Shown one piece after another: positions 17,040-25,534 of a stretch of 44,023 nt of DNA. Location of the stretch: NCBI RefSeq assembly GCF_003057615.1, contig NZ_QAFW01000018.1, forward strand, positions 1-44,023. Reading direction: 5' to 3'. Positions within the stretch are counted from its first letter, which is position 1. Each line of letters begins with the position of its first letter. The position numbers and the translations under genes are program-made. The notes below the pieces were generated by a model, which searched no databases, was not told the origin of the DNA, and saw nothing but the letters and a program-made list of their open reading frames with translations. This DNA is from Metalysinibacillus jejuensis (GTDB lineage Bacteria; Bacillota; Bacilli; Bacillales_A; Planococcaceae).

Positions 17040-18673
17040 TGACTAAAGAAGATTTTGTTAACCCTTATAATTTTGTACCACTGTCTGAGAGCTGTGAACG
17101 TAAGAAAGCAAGTAAAGGTGACATAACAGGCTACCTCACATATACAATTACTACAATAACCCCGCTAGTTATTCCTGGCTATCAAGAAAAGGAAAGTACA
17201 GATGCGCTCGATTTTTTTACCTATCCTACGAGTAGTGACCCTGTAATCCCTGGCTCAGAGCTGCGAGGGATGTTGCGTAGTGTACACGAAGCGGCATACA
17301 ACGGCTGTCTTTCACAAATCAACGAAGCCCCGTTCCATCGCCGTTCAACAATACCCAAGCAAAGACTAGGCTTACTTTATAAAGACAGTGACCAATGGAA
17401 AATTGCTTATTGTGAACGGGTGAAGGTTAGTAAAAATGATCGAAACCTACCTAAATCAGGGCAGAAAATTTATTGGAAGTACAGAAATGACAAAGACAAA
17501 GTTAGAAACTATTCCACCACGTATCACAAAGATTATAAAGAAGGTGTATTTTACAAAGGCGGACCTTTTTTAACTAAAAAATATGAGTCAGTTTTTGTTA
17601 AGACAGGTGGTACTGTATCTGTCTCAGATGAATGTGTTGAAAATTTTAAGCAAGTGCTAAAGGTATACCAAAGCAATGCTAAAAATGGCGAAGATTCGTA
17701 TAGATTATCACGAGACTTTTTTGCAACAGCTAAGGAAGGTGCAATGTTACCTGTATACTACACAGAGAAAACTCGTTTAGCACCCGCTATGTTATCACAA
17801 GAAGTATTTTTTAATAGCTTACCAGCAATCATTGAAGGACATGAACCTTGTACGTGTAAAAGTAAAGTATGTCCAACATGTAATCTATTTGGTTTTGTGA
17901 GTGAAAATGATATGTTAGCATCTCGCATTCGTTTTGGCGACGCTAAATATACTGGGGGTAAGGGGCTCTATCAAGGTTACGCTAAGTTACAAGCACTAGG
18001 ACAGCCTAATCCAGGAGCGGTCGAATTTTATACAAAACGCCCGCGTGATGCGAACTACTGGACGTATGATTACGCAGACAATAAACGCCTACAGCCTAAA
18101 GATATTAAAATTAATGGACGCAAATTTTATTGGCATCATACACCTTCTAAAAATGTAATAGAACATCATAATCCACCTTTAGCAATAGTAAGTGAGATGG
18201 AAACCAATGTACAAATGCTTCAAGCAGGTGCTCATTTTACAAGTACGATTTATTTTGAGAATCTAACAACTGAGGAACTTGGGCAGCTTTGTAATACACT
18301 AGATATTAATAAGTCTATAAAACACGCACACAAAATAGGGCGTGGTAAACCACTGGGGCTCGGGAGTATACAAATCAAAATAAATACAATCAAGCAACGA
18401 AAGATCACAGAACAAGGCTTATATCAGGTAGTTGATATCCCGAGACCTACTAATTTTACTATTACTAATACGGACTTACAAAAAATATTGAGTTTATATA
18501 TGAAACGTAGAGATAAAGTTTCATACCCTAAGACTGAAAAAGGGGATAATGAAGCTTCACACCAATGGTTTACAAATAATAAGAAGAAAAATAACATCAG
18601 TCAAACCTTACCTACTATTGAGGATGAAGCCGGGTCAAAAAGCAGCAATTGGCTCTTTGTTAATAAGAAGTAG
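17039..18673 (+). CDS. TIGR03986-family RAMP (Cas7 with insertion)
   Basis: The product is about 544 residues. The N-terminus DFVNPYNFVPL is the hallmark of the TIGR03986 family, the partner of Csx19 in type III-D loci. A RAMP core follows (ITPLVIPGYQ, then DPVIPGSELRGMLRSVHEA). A large insertion carries a cysteine cluster CTCKSKVCPTC at about 271-281, suggesting a zinc site, and then NLFGFV. The glycine loop KIGRGKPLGLGSIQI is at about 432-446. The C-terminal tail is polar and probably disordered. The start at 17039 gives 7 nt after AAGGAGG; the adjacent ATG at 17036 is also possible. It is the last gene of the operon, and the leader of array 2 begins within 30 bp of its stop. Confidence 0.85.
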   Translation: MTKEDFVNPYNFVPLSESCERKKASKGDITGYLTYTITTITPLVIPGYQEKESTDALDFFTYPTSSDPVIPGSELRGMLRSVHEAAYNGCLSQINEAPFHRRSTIPKQRLGLLYKDSDQWKIAYCERVKVSKNDRNLPKSGQKIYWKYRNDKDKVRNYSTTYHKDYKEGVFYKGGPFLTKKYESVFVKTGGTVSVSDECVENFKQVLKVYQSNAKNGEDSYRLSRDFFATAKEGAMLPVYYTEKTRLAPAMLSQEVFFNSLPAIIEGHEPCTCKSKVCPTCNLFGFVSENDMLASRIRFGDAKYTGGKGLYQGYAKLQALGQPNPGAVEFYTKRPRDANYWTYDYADNKRLQPKDIKINGRKFYWHHTPSKNVIEHHNPPLAIVSEMETNVQMLQAGAHFTSTIYFENLTTEELGQLCNTLDINKSIKHAHKIGRGKPLGLGSIQIKINTIKQRKITEQGLYQVVDIPRPTNFTITNTDLQKILSLYMKRRDKVSYPKTEKGDNEASHQWFTNNKKKNNISQTLPTIEDEAGSKSSNWLFVNKK

Positions 18674-18700
18674 GTCTTAACGCATTTAGCGGAATAAGGT

Positions 18701-18850
18701 GTGCGGCGAACCCTAAGCGCCCATGCTTTTCCTGGGAGGTTCGCACACTAAATTCAATTGATTGCTATAATTTTATTCAAATATCATGATCAAACTGGTA
18801 AAAATCTCTATATATAGTACAATAAACATAGCGAGACACAACCCCTCGCA
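18701..18850 (+). promoter_or_regulatory. CRISPR leader 2 with promoter
   Basis: It is homologous to leader 1 over about 148 bp, with the same order of parts: a GCGAACC/GGTTCGC hairpin (arms mostly conserved, loop changed), a promoter, and the identical GCGAG/CTCGC stem before the first repeat. The promoter is weaker than in leader 1: CTGGTA (18795-18800), 17 bp, TACAAT (18818-18823). Confidence 0.75.
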
Positions 18851-19820
18851 GTCTCTCTCTGTATGGAGAGAGTGGATTGAAATTACAATTGCTGGGTTTT
18901 CTTTTTTAAGATGTATGTCTCTCTCTGTATGGAGAGAGTGGATTGAAATACGGTAATCTAGATACGTTGATAGCAACTTAATCGTCTCTCTCTGTATGGA
19001 GAGAGTGGATTGAAATTCTCCTCACACATATTTTTTATTTTGAACATGAGCGTCTCTCTCTGTATGGAGAGAGTGGATTGAAATCATGTATGACACATGG
19101 AGGTTTAGTCTATCATGGTCTCTCTCTGTATGGAGAGAGTGGATTGAAATATTGGTAAAGTAAACAACAATGAAGATGGTCGCAGTCTCTCTCTGTATGG
19201 AGAGAGTGGATTGAAATTACAACTGCGGTAGTGACAAGTGTTAAAAGAGATGGTCTCTCTCTGTATGGAGAGAGTGGATTGAAATACTTTACGGCTGGAA
19301 AGATGCGATGACGTCGAGCGTCTCTCTCTGTATGGAGAGAGTGGATTGAAATCTTTTTTAGTTTTAGTTTAATAAGCGCCAACAAAGTCTCTCTCTGTAT
19401 GGAGAGAGTGGATTGAAATTATCTATAGTAGTTATAAATGATAAGAAAATAACCGTCTCTCTCTGTATGGAGAGAGTGGATTGAAATTTTGGATTATATC
19501 GTGCCATCTCTACCCACAGTCGTCTCTCTCTGTATGGAGAGAGTGGATTGAAATTACAATTAGCCCTTCAGCGTCGTCCGTACGTGTGGTCTCTCTCTGT
19601 ATGGAGAGAGTGGATTGAAATTATCTCGCAAATTGGCAGCTCGTACGCTTTATACGGTCTCTCTCTTTATGAGAGAGTGGATTGAAATATTAATGCACGA
19701 TAAACCTCAGAGCGGATTGATTGTCTCTCTCTTTATGAGAGAGTGGTGGAATGTCAACAAGAAGATGCTCGCTCAGTGCTCCCAAACGCGTCTCTCTCTT
19801 TATGAGAGAGTGGTGGAATG
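18851..19820 (+). CRISPR. CRISPR array 2: 12 perfect and 3 degenerate repeats
   Basis: It uses the same 33-bp repeat as array 1, with starts 66-68 bp apart from 18851 to 19589. From 19657 three variant repeats follow (starts 19657, 19723, 19790). In all three the loop GTATGG is shortened to TTATG while the CTCTCTC/GAGAGAG stem is kept. The last two also end GTGGTGGAATGTCAACA instead of GTGGATTGAAAT. Degeneration at the leader-distal end is normal for old spacers. The array stops a few bases before an IS3-type terminus. Confidence 0.97.
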
Positions 19821-19826
19821 TCAACA

Positions 19827-19931
19827 CTAAACTGGACAAAAATTATAGGGGTTGTAGCTTGAATTCCATAGGCGTTAAATAGCCTAGTGTTCCGTGAATT
19901 CGAATGTTGTTAAACCAATGAACACACTCAA
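19827..19931 (-). pseudogene. IS3-family OrfB transposase C-terminal remnant
   Basis: Read on the minus strand, the frame ECVHWFNNIRIHGTLGYLTP-MEFKLQPL ends at TAA 19843-19845. This is the typical C-terminus of IS3/IS150-group OrfB. Outside it, AACTGGACA at about 19830-19838 resembles the element's terminal repeat. The frame is broken just upstream, so only the tail survives. From about 19960 to 20035 another open stretch on the plus strand (SSLERVNRHLHKNIESTLNLF) looks coding-like, but I do not recognise it. The rest up to 20173 is AT-rich and holds only the nnr promoter region. Confidence 0.65.
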
Positions 19932-20173
19932 ATCAATACTTCGAATAGGTACAATTGAATACACAGGTGATGAGTTCCCTTGAACGGGTGAATCGTCATT
20001 TACACAAAAATATTGAAAGTACCTTAAATTTATTCTAGACCATTTTTTTAATATAATTAATGCAAATTAGGATTATATACTCACATATCCTATTTTGTTT
20101 ATTTTTATATTTGATTTTTATTCTTTATAATGAAGATAGAGTGATGAAATTCTGTTGAAAGCGAGGTTATTTC

Positions 20174-21679
20174 ATGTTTGTAGCAAGCCAAAAAGAAATG
20201 CAACTATGCGACCGTTATACAATAGAGCAGCTAGGATTACCTGGTGTTGTATTAATGGAAAATGCAGGTAATGCCGTTGTTCAAGAAGTAATTGCTCATT
20301 ATTCTATTAATGCAAAAGTATTTGTTATTGCTGGTGGAGGAAATAACGGAGGTGACGGCTTTGTAATCGCTAGACGACTAATTGACTATGGTTTCGATGT
20401 GATGCTTTGCCTAGCTGTTTCAGAGGATTGTTTAAAAGGCGATGCAAAAATTCATTTCGAAGCATACAAAAATAGAAATCTCCCCTATTTCCAATACAAT
20501 GATGAAAATCAAAAAACATTACAAAGCTACATAAATAATAGCGATGTCATTATTGACGCTATTTTAGGAACAGGTGTTATCGGAAACGTTCGCTACCCGT
20601 TTAAAGAAATAATCGAAACAATTAATCGTTCAAACAAAGAAATTATTGCGGTTGATATACCATCTGGTGTGAATGCAAATACCGGAGAAGTGGCAAACGT
20701 AGCGGTAAAAGCAACGAAAACAGTCACTTTCGCAATGCCAAAAATCGGATTTTTCATCGGTGACGGACCACAATTTATCGGAGAATGGAAAGTGGTCGAT
20801 ATTTCAGTTCCCCTTGAAATTGTCGATACTTTAGAACTCGATTTGCCTATATTGCTCGATGAACCGATTGCAAAAGATGCACTTCCGAAACGAATTCCAC
20901 ACGGTCATAAAGGGACTTTCGGACATTGTTTCGTTATTGGTGGATGTACTAATTATATTGGAGCGCCTATTTATACAGCAAAAGCTGCTTTTCACACAGG
21001 AGTCGGACTTGTATCACTCGCTATTCCTAAAGCAATTTACCCAATCGTTGCAACACAGTGTCCAGAAATTTTATTGTTCCCAATAGAAGATGAGAGCAAC
21101 TTGGATGAAGTAGACTTTTCAAAATTTAAAGTAATCGCTTTCGGTCCTGGACTTGGTCGTGAAGTAGACGGCGAAAAAATATGCGAAACATTACTATCCA
21201 AATTAAATCGTCAAACAATTATTATCGATGCGGATGGACTTTATTTTATTAAAAACCATTTGCATAAATTGAAAGATTATGAAGGGGATATCATTTTAAC
21301 ACCTCATCCTGGAGAAATGGCGACATTAACAGAGGTGTCGGTAAAAGAAGTGGAGAAAAACCGAATTGATGTAGCAAAACAATTCGCCGTCAAATATGGA
21401 GTGTATTTGTTATTAAAAGGGCATCGTTCAATTATTGCAACACCCGAAGGAAAACTATGGATTAACCCTTATGGAAATGACGCTTTAGGAAAAGGTGGTA
21501 GTGGAGATGTATTAACAGGACTTCTCACATCTTTTACTACACAAGGCGCCACTCCACTAGAAGCAATGCAGGCAGCTAGCTACTATCACGCAACGAGCGC
21601 TGAACAATTAGGGAAAGAACAGTCAAACTATGGCATCACACCAACAGCCATTATCGACCACATTTCAAAGCGATTGTGA
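20174..21679 (+). CDS. nnr: Bifunctional NAD(P)H-hydrate epimerase / ADP-dependent NAD(P)H-hydrate dehydratase
   Basis: The 501-residue fusion enzyme repairs hydrated NAD(P)H: it epimerises and then dehydrates NAD(P)HX. The N-terminal YjeF_N/NnrE domain (about 1-210) has the GGGNNGGDGFVIARRL loop. The C-terminal YjeF_C/NnrD ribokinase-like domain (about 225-500) has AFGPGLGR, IIDADGLYF, LTPHPGEMATLT, LLLKGHRSII and the NDALGKGGSGDVLTG site. The ATG at 20174 follows GCGAGG. Base and codon use is distinctly more AT-rich than that of epsC and the acyl-CoA synthetase to the right, so it may have come with the CRISPR island. It is a single-gene unit. Confidence 0.93.
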   Translation: MFVASQKEMQLCDRYTIEQLGLPGVVLMENAGNAVVQEVIAHYSINAKVFVIAGGGNNGGDGFVIARRLIDYGFDVMLCLAVSEDCLKGDAKIHFEAYKNRNLPYFQYNDENQKTLQSYINNSDVIIDAILGTGVIGNVRYPFKEIIETINRSNKEIIAVDIPSGVNANTGEVANVAVKATKTVTFAMPKIGFFIGDGPQFIGEWKVVDISVPLEIVDTLELDLPILLDEPIAKDALPKRIPHGHKGTFGHCFVIGGCTNYIGAPIYTAKAAFHTGVGLVSLAIPKAIYPIVATQCPEILLFPIEDESNLDEVDFSKFKVIAFGPGLGREVDGEKICETLLSKLNRQTIIIDADGLYFIKNHLHKLKDYEGDIILTPHPGEMATLTEVSVKEVEKNRIDVAKQFAVKYGVYLLLKGHRSIIATPEGKLWINPYGNDALGKGGSGDVLTGLLTSFTTQGATPLEAMQAASYYHATSAEQLGKEQSNYGITPTAIIDHISKRL

Positions 21680-21809
21680 TTGAAAAAGACCTTCTATTAA
21701 ACAATTCTTCAAGTATAAACGTTACAGAAGAATAGCCTAATTTTAGAAAGTGCGGCCTACCACTGTAAGCCGCCCATATAATTCGAAAGATTAGGAGCTA
21801 GATCTACTT

Positions 21810-21897
21810 GTGAGCAGACCTTACACAAAGCACGAAGACAAGTCGTGAAGACACGCTCAAAACGTGGCTTCGCGGCTTGTGTGCTTGGTCCGCTCAC
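21810..21897. repeat. Long near-perfect hairpin (88 nt)
   Basis: Nested pairings run from GTGAGC (21810-21815)/GCTCAC (21892-21897), through GACC/GGTC, AAGCAC/GTGCTT and ACAAGTCG/CGGCTTGT, to TGAAG/CTTCG and CACG/CGTG around a 7-nt loop. No T-tract follows directly, so it is not an ordinary terminator. It may be a miniature mobile element or a structured RNA. It is the main content of the gap 21680-21955. Confidence 0.6.
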
Positions 21898-21955
21898 CTA
21901 AATGTAACCTTTTAGAACTTCTATTGGTTTATTCATTGTGAAAGAAACTTTTCAA

Positions 21956-22309
21956 TCATCGATTATTTGCTTTTCGGAAACCATCCATACTATTCCAAAT
22001 CGCAAATACTACAAAAATTGCGATTACCCCGACAACTAATCCACCTTTAAACTTGCCTTCCGTAACCGTAAATAAATCCGACATGTACGTAACAAATGGT
22101 GGATTTAATAATTTTGAATTCGTTACAATAACGATAAGTATTATAGTGGCAACAAGTTCATAAACAATATTAAAAATTGCTAATTGCATCGTCCAATGTT
22201 TCACAATTAATTTAGATAGTGCCAATGCCACCTGTAATAAATGATGACGTAATCGCATCGTCTGTGATGGTGTTGTAGTCGTAAACGCGGTGACAGATAT
22301 CATATTCAA
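21956..22309 (-). CDS. Membrane protein fragment of unknown family
   Basis: The frame encodes up to 117 residues. The believable part starts at about residue 28 (ALALSKLIVKHWTMQLAIFN) and holds two membrane helices separated by a loop with LNPPFVTYMSDLFTVTEGKF. It ends in a basic tail (FRKANNR). The first residues overlap the 3' end of the upstream gene in another frame, and no good ribosome site is seen. It could be the C-terminal part of a HAAS-type membrane protein, or a separate gene starting at an internal ATG. I cannot decide; low confidence that it is an intact gene. Confidence 0.4.
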   Translation of the reverse strand: MNMISVTAFTTTTPSQTMRLRHHLLQVALALSKLIVKHWTMQLAIFNIVYELVATIILIVIVTNSKLLNPPFVTYMSDLFTVTEGKFKGGLVVGVIAIFVVFAIWNSMDGFRKANNR

Positions 22310-22610
22310 ATAAATCTAGGTAAGGGATGTCTAAAAATGCTTCAATATTTGAAATATCCGTAAAATATATGCCATGCCCGAAAAAATAATTATAAATCGT
22401 AGGTACACCGTCTTTATTTAATGCGACATAAGGAGCTTTGTACCGATTATGTAGTTCCGTAAATCGTGTAATCTCAAATGTCTCATCCGTAACAGGGATA
22501 AATAAATAGGGCATTTCTTGCTCGTAAATAACGATGCCTTCTTTATATTGATCATATTGTTTATCATGCTCTGTTAAATAAGTGAGTAACGCTGGCGTAA
22601 TCATTGACAT
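22212..22610 (-). CDS. Hypothetical protein, 132 residues
   Basis: ATG 22610 has AAGAGG about 8 nt upstream. The product is acidic and tyrosine-rich (HDKQYDQYKEGIVIYEQEMPYLFIPV, then GVPTIYNYFFGHGIYFTDI). It has no signal peptide or membrane segment and no motif I recognise. It has the look of a small immunity-like or cytoplasmic protein of Bacillales. Its 3' end overlaps the next frame (21956-22309) by about 100 bp, which is unusual and may mark a frameshift between what was once one gene or two adjoining genes. Confidence 0.5.
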   Translation of the reverse strand: MSMITPALLTYLTEHDKQYDQYKEGIVIYEQEMPYLFIPVTDETFEITRFTELHNRYKAPYVALNKDGVPTIYNYFFGHGIYFTDISNIEAFLDIPYLDLFEYDICHRVYDYNTITDDAITSSFITGGIGTI

Positions 22611-22777
22611 AGTATAACCTCTTTTTCCAAATGTTTAATTTAATTCCATTAATATTATACAAAATTTAAAGAAAATGTACATCTCGCTCTTCTCATCTTT
22701 TCTGTTAGCAATATCCGAAGCATTTTCCGTCAAAAAAGTGTACAATGTAGGGTACATTAAAGGTTAGGGGTGCAACT

Positions 22778-23680
22778 ATGGAATTAAATGATTGGCTAAA
22801 CTTAAAAGTACCGGGCATTGCGAACGCTTTGACAGAGATGAATGAGGCGAACTTCGATTTGGAAAACTCCATCGGCTTTAAAGGGCGCGATAAAGTCATC
22901 GAAATTTTGCATACGTTCCACAAAGTGTTGTTTCCAGGTACGTACACATATAAACCAGTAGATCATACGCGCGTTAACGTTGCCATCAGCAACAATATTC
23001 GCAAGTCGGCATTAGATTTACGTGATATTTTGCAGCGCGTGCTCATCTACAATCACTTTGCGGATTGCCCAGATGCGTGCCAAAAAGAAGCGGAGCGCAT
23101 TGTAATGGCGCTCATTGACGCGTTCCCTGAAATTCGCCGTAAAATTCAAACGGACATTCAAGCTGCGTATAATGGTGACCCAGCGGCGCTTTCGACAGAA
23201 GAAATTTTACTGAGCTATCCGACCATTACGGCGGTGAGCTTCCACCGTATTGCGCATGAGCTGTATAACCTCGACGTTAAAATCGTACCGCGTATTATGT
23301 CGGAGTACGCCCACCAACTGACGGGCATCGACATTCACCCGGGCGCGTCGATTGGCGAGTCGTTCTTTATTGACCATGGCACAGGCGTCGTAATCGGCGA
23401 AACATGTACGATTGGCAACAACGTTAAAGTGTATCAAGGCGTAACGCTTGGCGCGCTGAGCTTCCCATTAGATGAAGACGGCAACCCGATCAAAGGCGTT
23501 AAACGTCATCCTGATATCGAAGACAATGTGGTCATTTATGCAGGGGCGACCATTTTAGGCGGCAAAACGAAAATTGGGCACGATACCGTCATCGGCAGTA
23601 ACATTTGGCTGACGCATTCGGTTGATCCCCATTCACGCGTGTATAACGCACCGCCAGCACCGAGCATTAGCACAAAATAA
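22778..23680 (+). CDS. epsC: Serine O-acetyltransferase, EpsC type
   Basis: The 300-residue enzyme acetylates L-serine for cysteine synthesis. The helical N-terminal half (1-180) is followed by a left-handed beta-helix of hexapeptide repeats (about 185-290). The catalytic region FFIDHGTGVVIGET includes His200, and GVKRHPDIEDNV and GGKTKIGHDTVIGSN follow as in the EpsC/NifP subgroup. This form is longer at the front than the Bacillus CysE. The ATG at 22778 follows AGGGGTG; a TACAAT box lies near 22741. It is a single gene with its own terminator. Its codon use (many GCG, CGT/CGC, ACG) matches the chromosomal core of this window. Confidence 0.92.
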   Translation: MELNDWLNLKVPGIANALTEMNEANFDLENSIGFKGRDKVIEILHTFHKVLFPGTYTYKPVDHTRVNVAISNNIRKSALDLRDILQRVLIYNHFADCPDACQKEAERIVMALIDAFPEIRRKIQTDIQAAYNGDPAALSTEEILLSYPTITAVSFHRIAHELYNLDVKIVPRIMSEYAHQLTGIDIHPGASIGESFFIDHGTGVVIGETCTIGNNVKVYQGVTLGALSFPLDEDGNPIKGVKRHPDIEDNVVIYAGATILGGKTKIGHDTVIGSNIWLTHSVDPHSRVYNAPPAPSISTK

Positions 23681-23686
23681 CGTAAC

Positions 23687-23718
23687 GTCACTCAACATTT
23701 GTTGGGTGACTTTTTTTA
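23687..23718 (+). terminator. Terminator after epsC
   Basis: GTCACTCAAC pairs with GTTGGGTGAC (one G-T pair) around ATTT, followed by TTTTTTTATT. Confidence 0.85.
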
Positions 23719-23892
23719 TTATGCTTATGGTGCATAACTGTAATAGCTTGTGTGTAATAGTATGGGAATTTGCGGAAAAATCTAAAGAATATTAAAAATG
23801 ACTGAAAATTATTAAAATTAGTGAAAAATTCTTCGTTATTTTGGGTATAATAGCTTATGATAAATGGTCGGAATATTCGTTAAGATAGTAAG

Positions 23893-23930
23893 TAACGTTA
23901 TAGTAAAAAATGATTTTACGAAAATAACGT
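23893..23930. promoter_or_regulatory. Imperfect palindrome upstream of the acyl-CoA synthetase gene
   Basis: TAACGTTAT-a-GTAAAA (23893-23908) is mirrored by TTTTAC-gaaa-ATAACGT (23914-23930). It lies between a TATAAT box near 23847 and the start codon at 23982, where an operator or leader hairpin would act. No named regulator is implied. Confidence 0.35.
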
Positions 23931-23981
23931 CATAATTTTGGGGATGAAGTAGAAATATTACACAAAAAGGGGTAGTAGCTT

Positions 23982-25484
23982 ATGTTAACATTCGGTAACA
24001 TCATGAATCAGAATGCGAGTAAGTACCGCGATAAAACGGCGGTCATTTTTGAGGATACGGCGTACACGTATGCCGAGTTAAATGAACGTGCCAATCGCCT
24101 CGCGAATGCGTTTTTAGCACAAGGCTACAAAAAAGGGGATAAGGTCGCGGTTATGATGAAAAATAACGGCACCTATATCGAAATTATCGTCGGCTTAGCG
24201 AAAATTGGGGTAATTGTCGTGCCGATTAACTTCCGCGCGGTCGGTCCTGAGATTGCCTACATTATAGAGCACTCTGAGAGCCGCGGCTATATTACGACGC
24301 CTGAGTACGTTAGCGAGTATGAGCGTATCGGTGGTGCGAGTAACCAAATTGATACGTTTTTAGTTGTAGGTTCAACGTATGATACGTTTTTACAAAGCGG
24401 CACACCTGACGTGCCTCCGAGTGATGTCGTCGAAACCGACACGATGTATTTCGGGTACACATCAGGCACAACAGGCAAGCCAAAGGGCGTTGTTATTTCG
24501 CATCGCTCACGTATGCTTACGGCGCTTGTCACAGCGGCAGAATATAAAATTGATGAGTCGGACGTGCATGCGGTCGTTGGTCCAATTTACCACGCAGCAC
24601 CGTGGATTTTCCTTATGACGCAACTTACAGCAGGCGGCACAATTATCGTAGAGGAAGCGTATCGTCCTGAGAAGTTTTTAGCGGACGTAGAAAAATACGG
24701 CATTACGAATACATTTATGGCACCGACGATGTATAATTTCCTCGTAAATTTACCAGAGGAAACGATTAAAAAATATGATACGAGCTCACTGCGCGTCTTT
24801 ATTTCAGCAGGCTCGGCATTACCGACACAAACGAAATATAAAATTGTGGAGTACTTCCAAGGCGTTGATTTACATGAGTTTTACGGCGCAACGGAAAGTG
24901 CGGTCACGTTAAATATTAAACCGAAAGACATTCATAAAGACGGCTCAGTAGGGCAGCCATTCCCATTTGTGGAGTGCATTATTGTCGATGAAGATAAACA
25001 GCCCGTTAAAGTAGGTGAGGTAGGCGAACTGTACTTTAAAGGCCCTTACTTACTCGATGAATATTACCGCAACCCAGAGGCGACAAAGCAAGCGTTTTGG
25101 AACGGTTACTTCTCAGTTGGGGAGCTCGCGATGCAAGATCCCGACGGTTATTACTACATCATTGACCGTAAAAAAGATATGTTAATTAGCGGCGGCGTTA
25201 ACATTTACCCGCGCGAAATTGAAGATGTGTTATACAACCATCCGAGCGTTTTAGAAGTAGCGGTGATCGGCGTACCAGACCCTGTATGGGGTGAGTCGGT
25301 ACAAGCGGTCGTAGCGTTAAAAGAAGGGGCTCAAGCGACAGCAGAAGATATTATTCAGTTTTGCGAAGGGCGTTTAGCGAGCTATAAAAAGCCGAAGTCT
25401 GTGCGCTTTGTAGACGAACTACCGCGTAACCCGTCCGGCAAAATTTTAAAAGTAGAGCTGCGTAGCCAGTACGCAAGCGTATAA
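23982..25484 (+). CDS. Class I AMP-forming acyl-CoA synthetase (long-chain fatty acid-CoA ligase-like)
   Basis: The 500-residue adenylate-forming enzyme activates a carboxylic acid with ATP and joins it to CoA. All core motifs are in order: YTSGTTGKPKG near 158, YGATES near 303, GELYFKGPYL, then the hinge YYIIDRKKDMLISGGVNIYP near 395-415, and the C-terminal catalytic Lys in RNPSGKILK. The substrate is probably a medium- or long-chain fatty acid or a related acid; sequence alone does not decide. ATG 23982 follows AAGGGG. The gene stands alone, with a palindrome upstream and a strong terminator behind. Confidence 0.9.
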   Translation: MLTFGNIMNQNASKYRDKTAVIFEDTAYTYAELNERANRLANAFLAQGYKKGDKVAVMMKNNGTYIEIIVGLAKIGVIVVPINFRAVGPEIAYIIEHSESRGYITTPEYVSEYERIGGASNQIDTFLVVGSTYDTFLQSGTPDVPPSDVVETDTMYFGYTSGTTGKPKGVVISHRSRMLTALVTAAEYKIDESDVHAVVGPIYHAAPWIFLMTQLTAGGTIIVEEAYRPEKFLADVEKYGITNTFMAPTMYNFLVNLPEETIKKYDTSSLRVFISAGSALPTQTKYKIVEYFQGVDLHEFYGATESAVTLNIKPKDIHKDGSVGQPFPFVECIIVDEDKQPVKVGEVGELYFKGPYLLDEYYRNPEATKQAFWNGYFSVGELAMQDPDGYYYIIDRKKDMLISGGVNIYPREIEDVLYNHPSVLEVAVIGVPDPVWGESVQAVVALKEGAQATAEDIIQFCEGRLASYKKPKSVRFVDELPRNPSGKILKVELRSQYASV

Positions 25485-25490
25485 TATGGT

Positions 25491-25533
25491 AAAAAGCGAA
25501 CGCGCAGATGTTTATGCAGCGTTCGCTTTTTTT
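25491..25533. terminator. Bidirectional terminator between the acyl-CoA synthetase and DprA-like genes
   Basis: AAAAAGCGAACGC (25491-25503) pairs with GCGTTCGCTTTTT (25519-25531). A and T runs on both sides let it serve the two convergent genes. Confidence 0.85.
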
Positions 25534-25534
25534 A

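Noticed and set aside
9371-18673. Search for cas1, cas2, cas3, Csm6/Csx1, CARF or SAVED genes within or next to the operon
   Set aside because: No frame in the window shows their motifs; the operon consists only of cas6, two DUF6602-containing genes and effector subunits.
18773-19830. Similar repeat-peptide reading frames across array 2
   Set aside because: Same cause as in array 1: the stop-free repeat.
19960-20035. Coding-like stretch SSLERVNRHLHKNIESTLNLF as a possible cas or transposase gene remnant
   Set aside because: Too short and not recognisable; mentioned under the IS3 remnant only.
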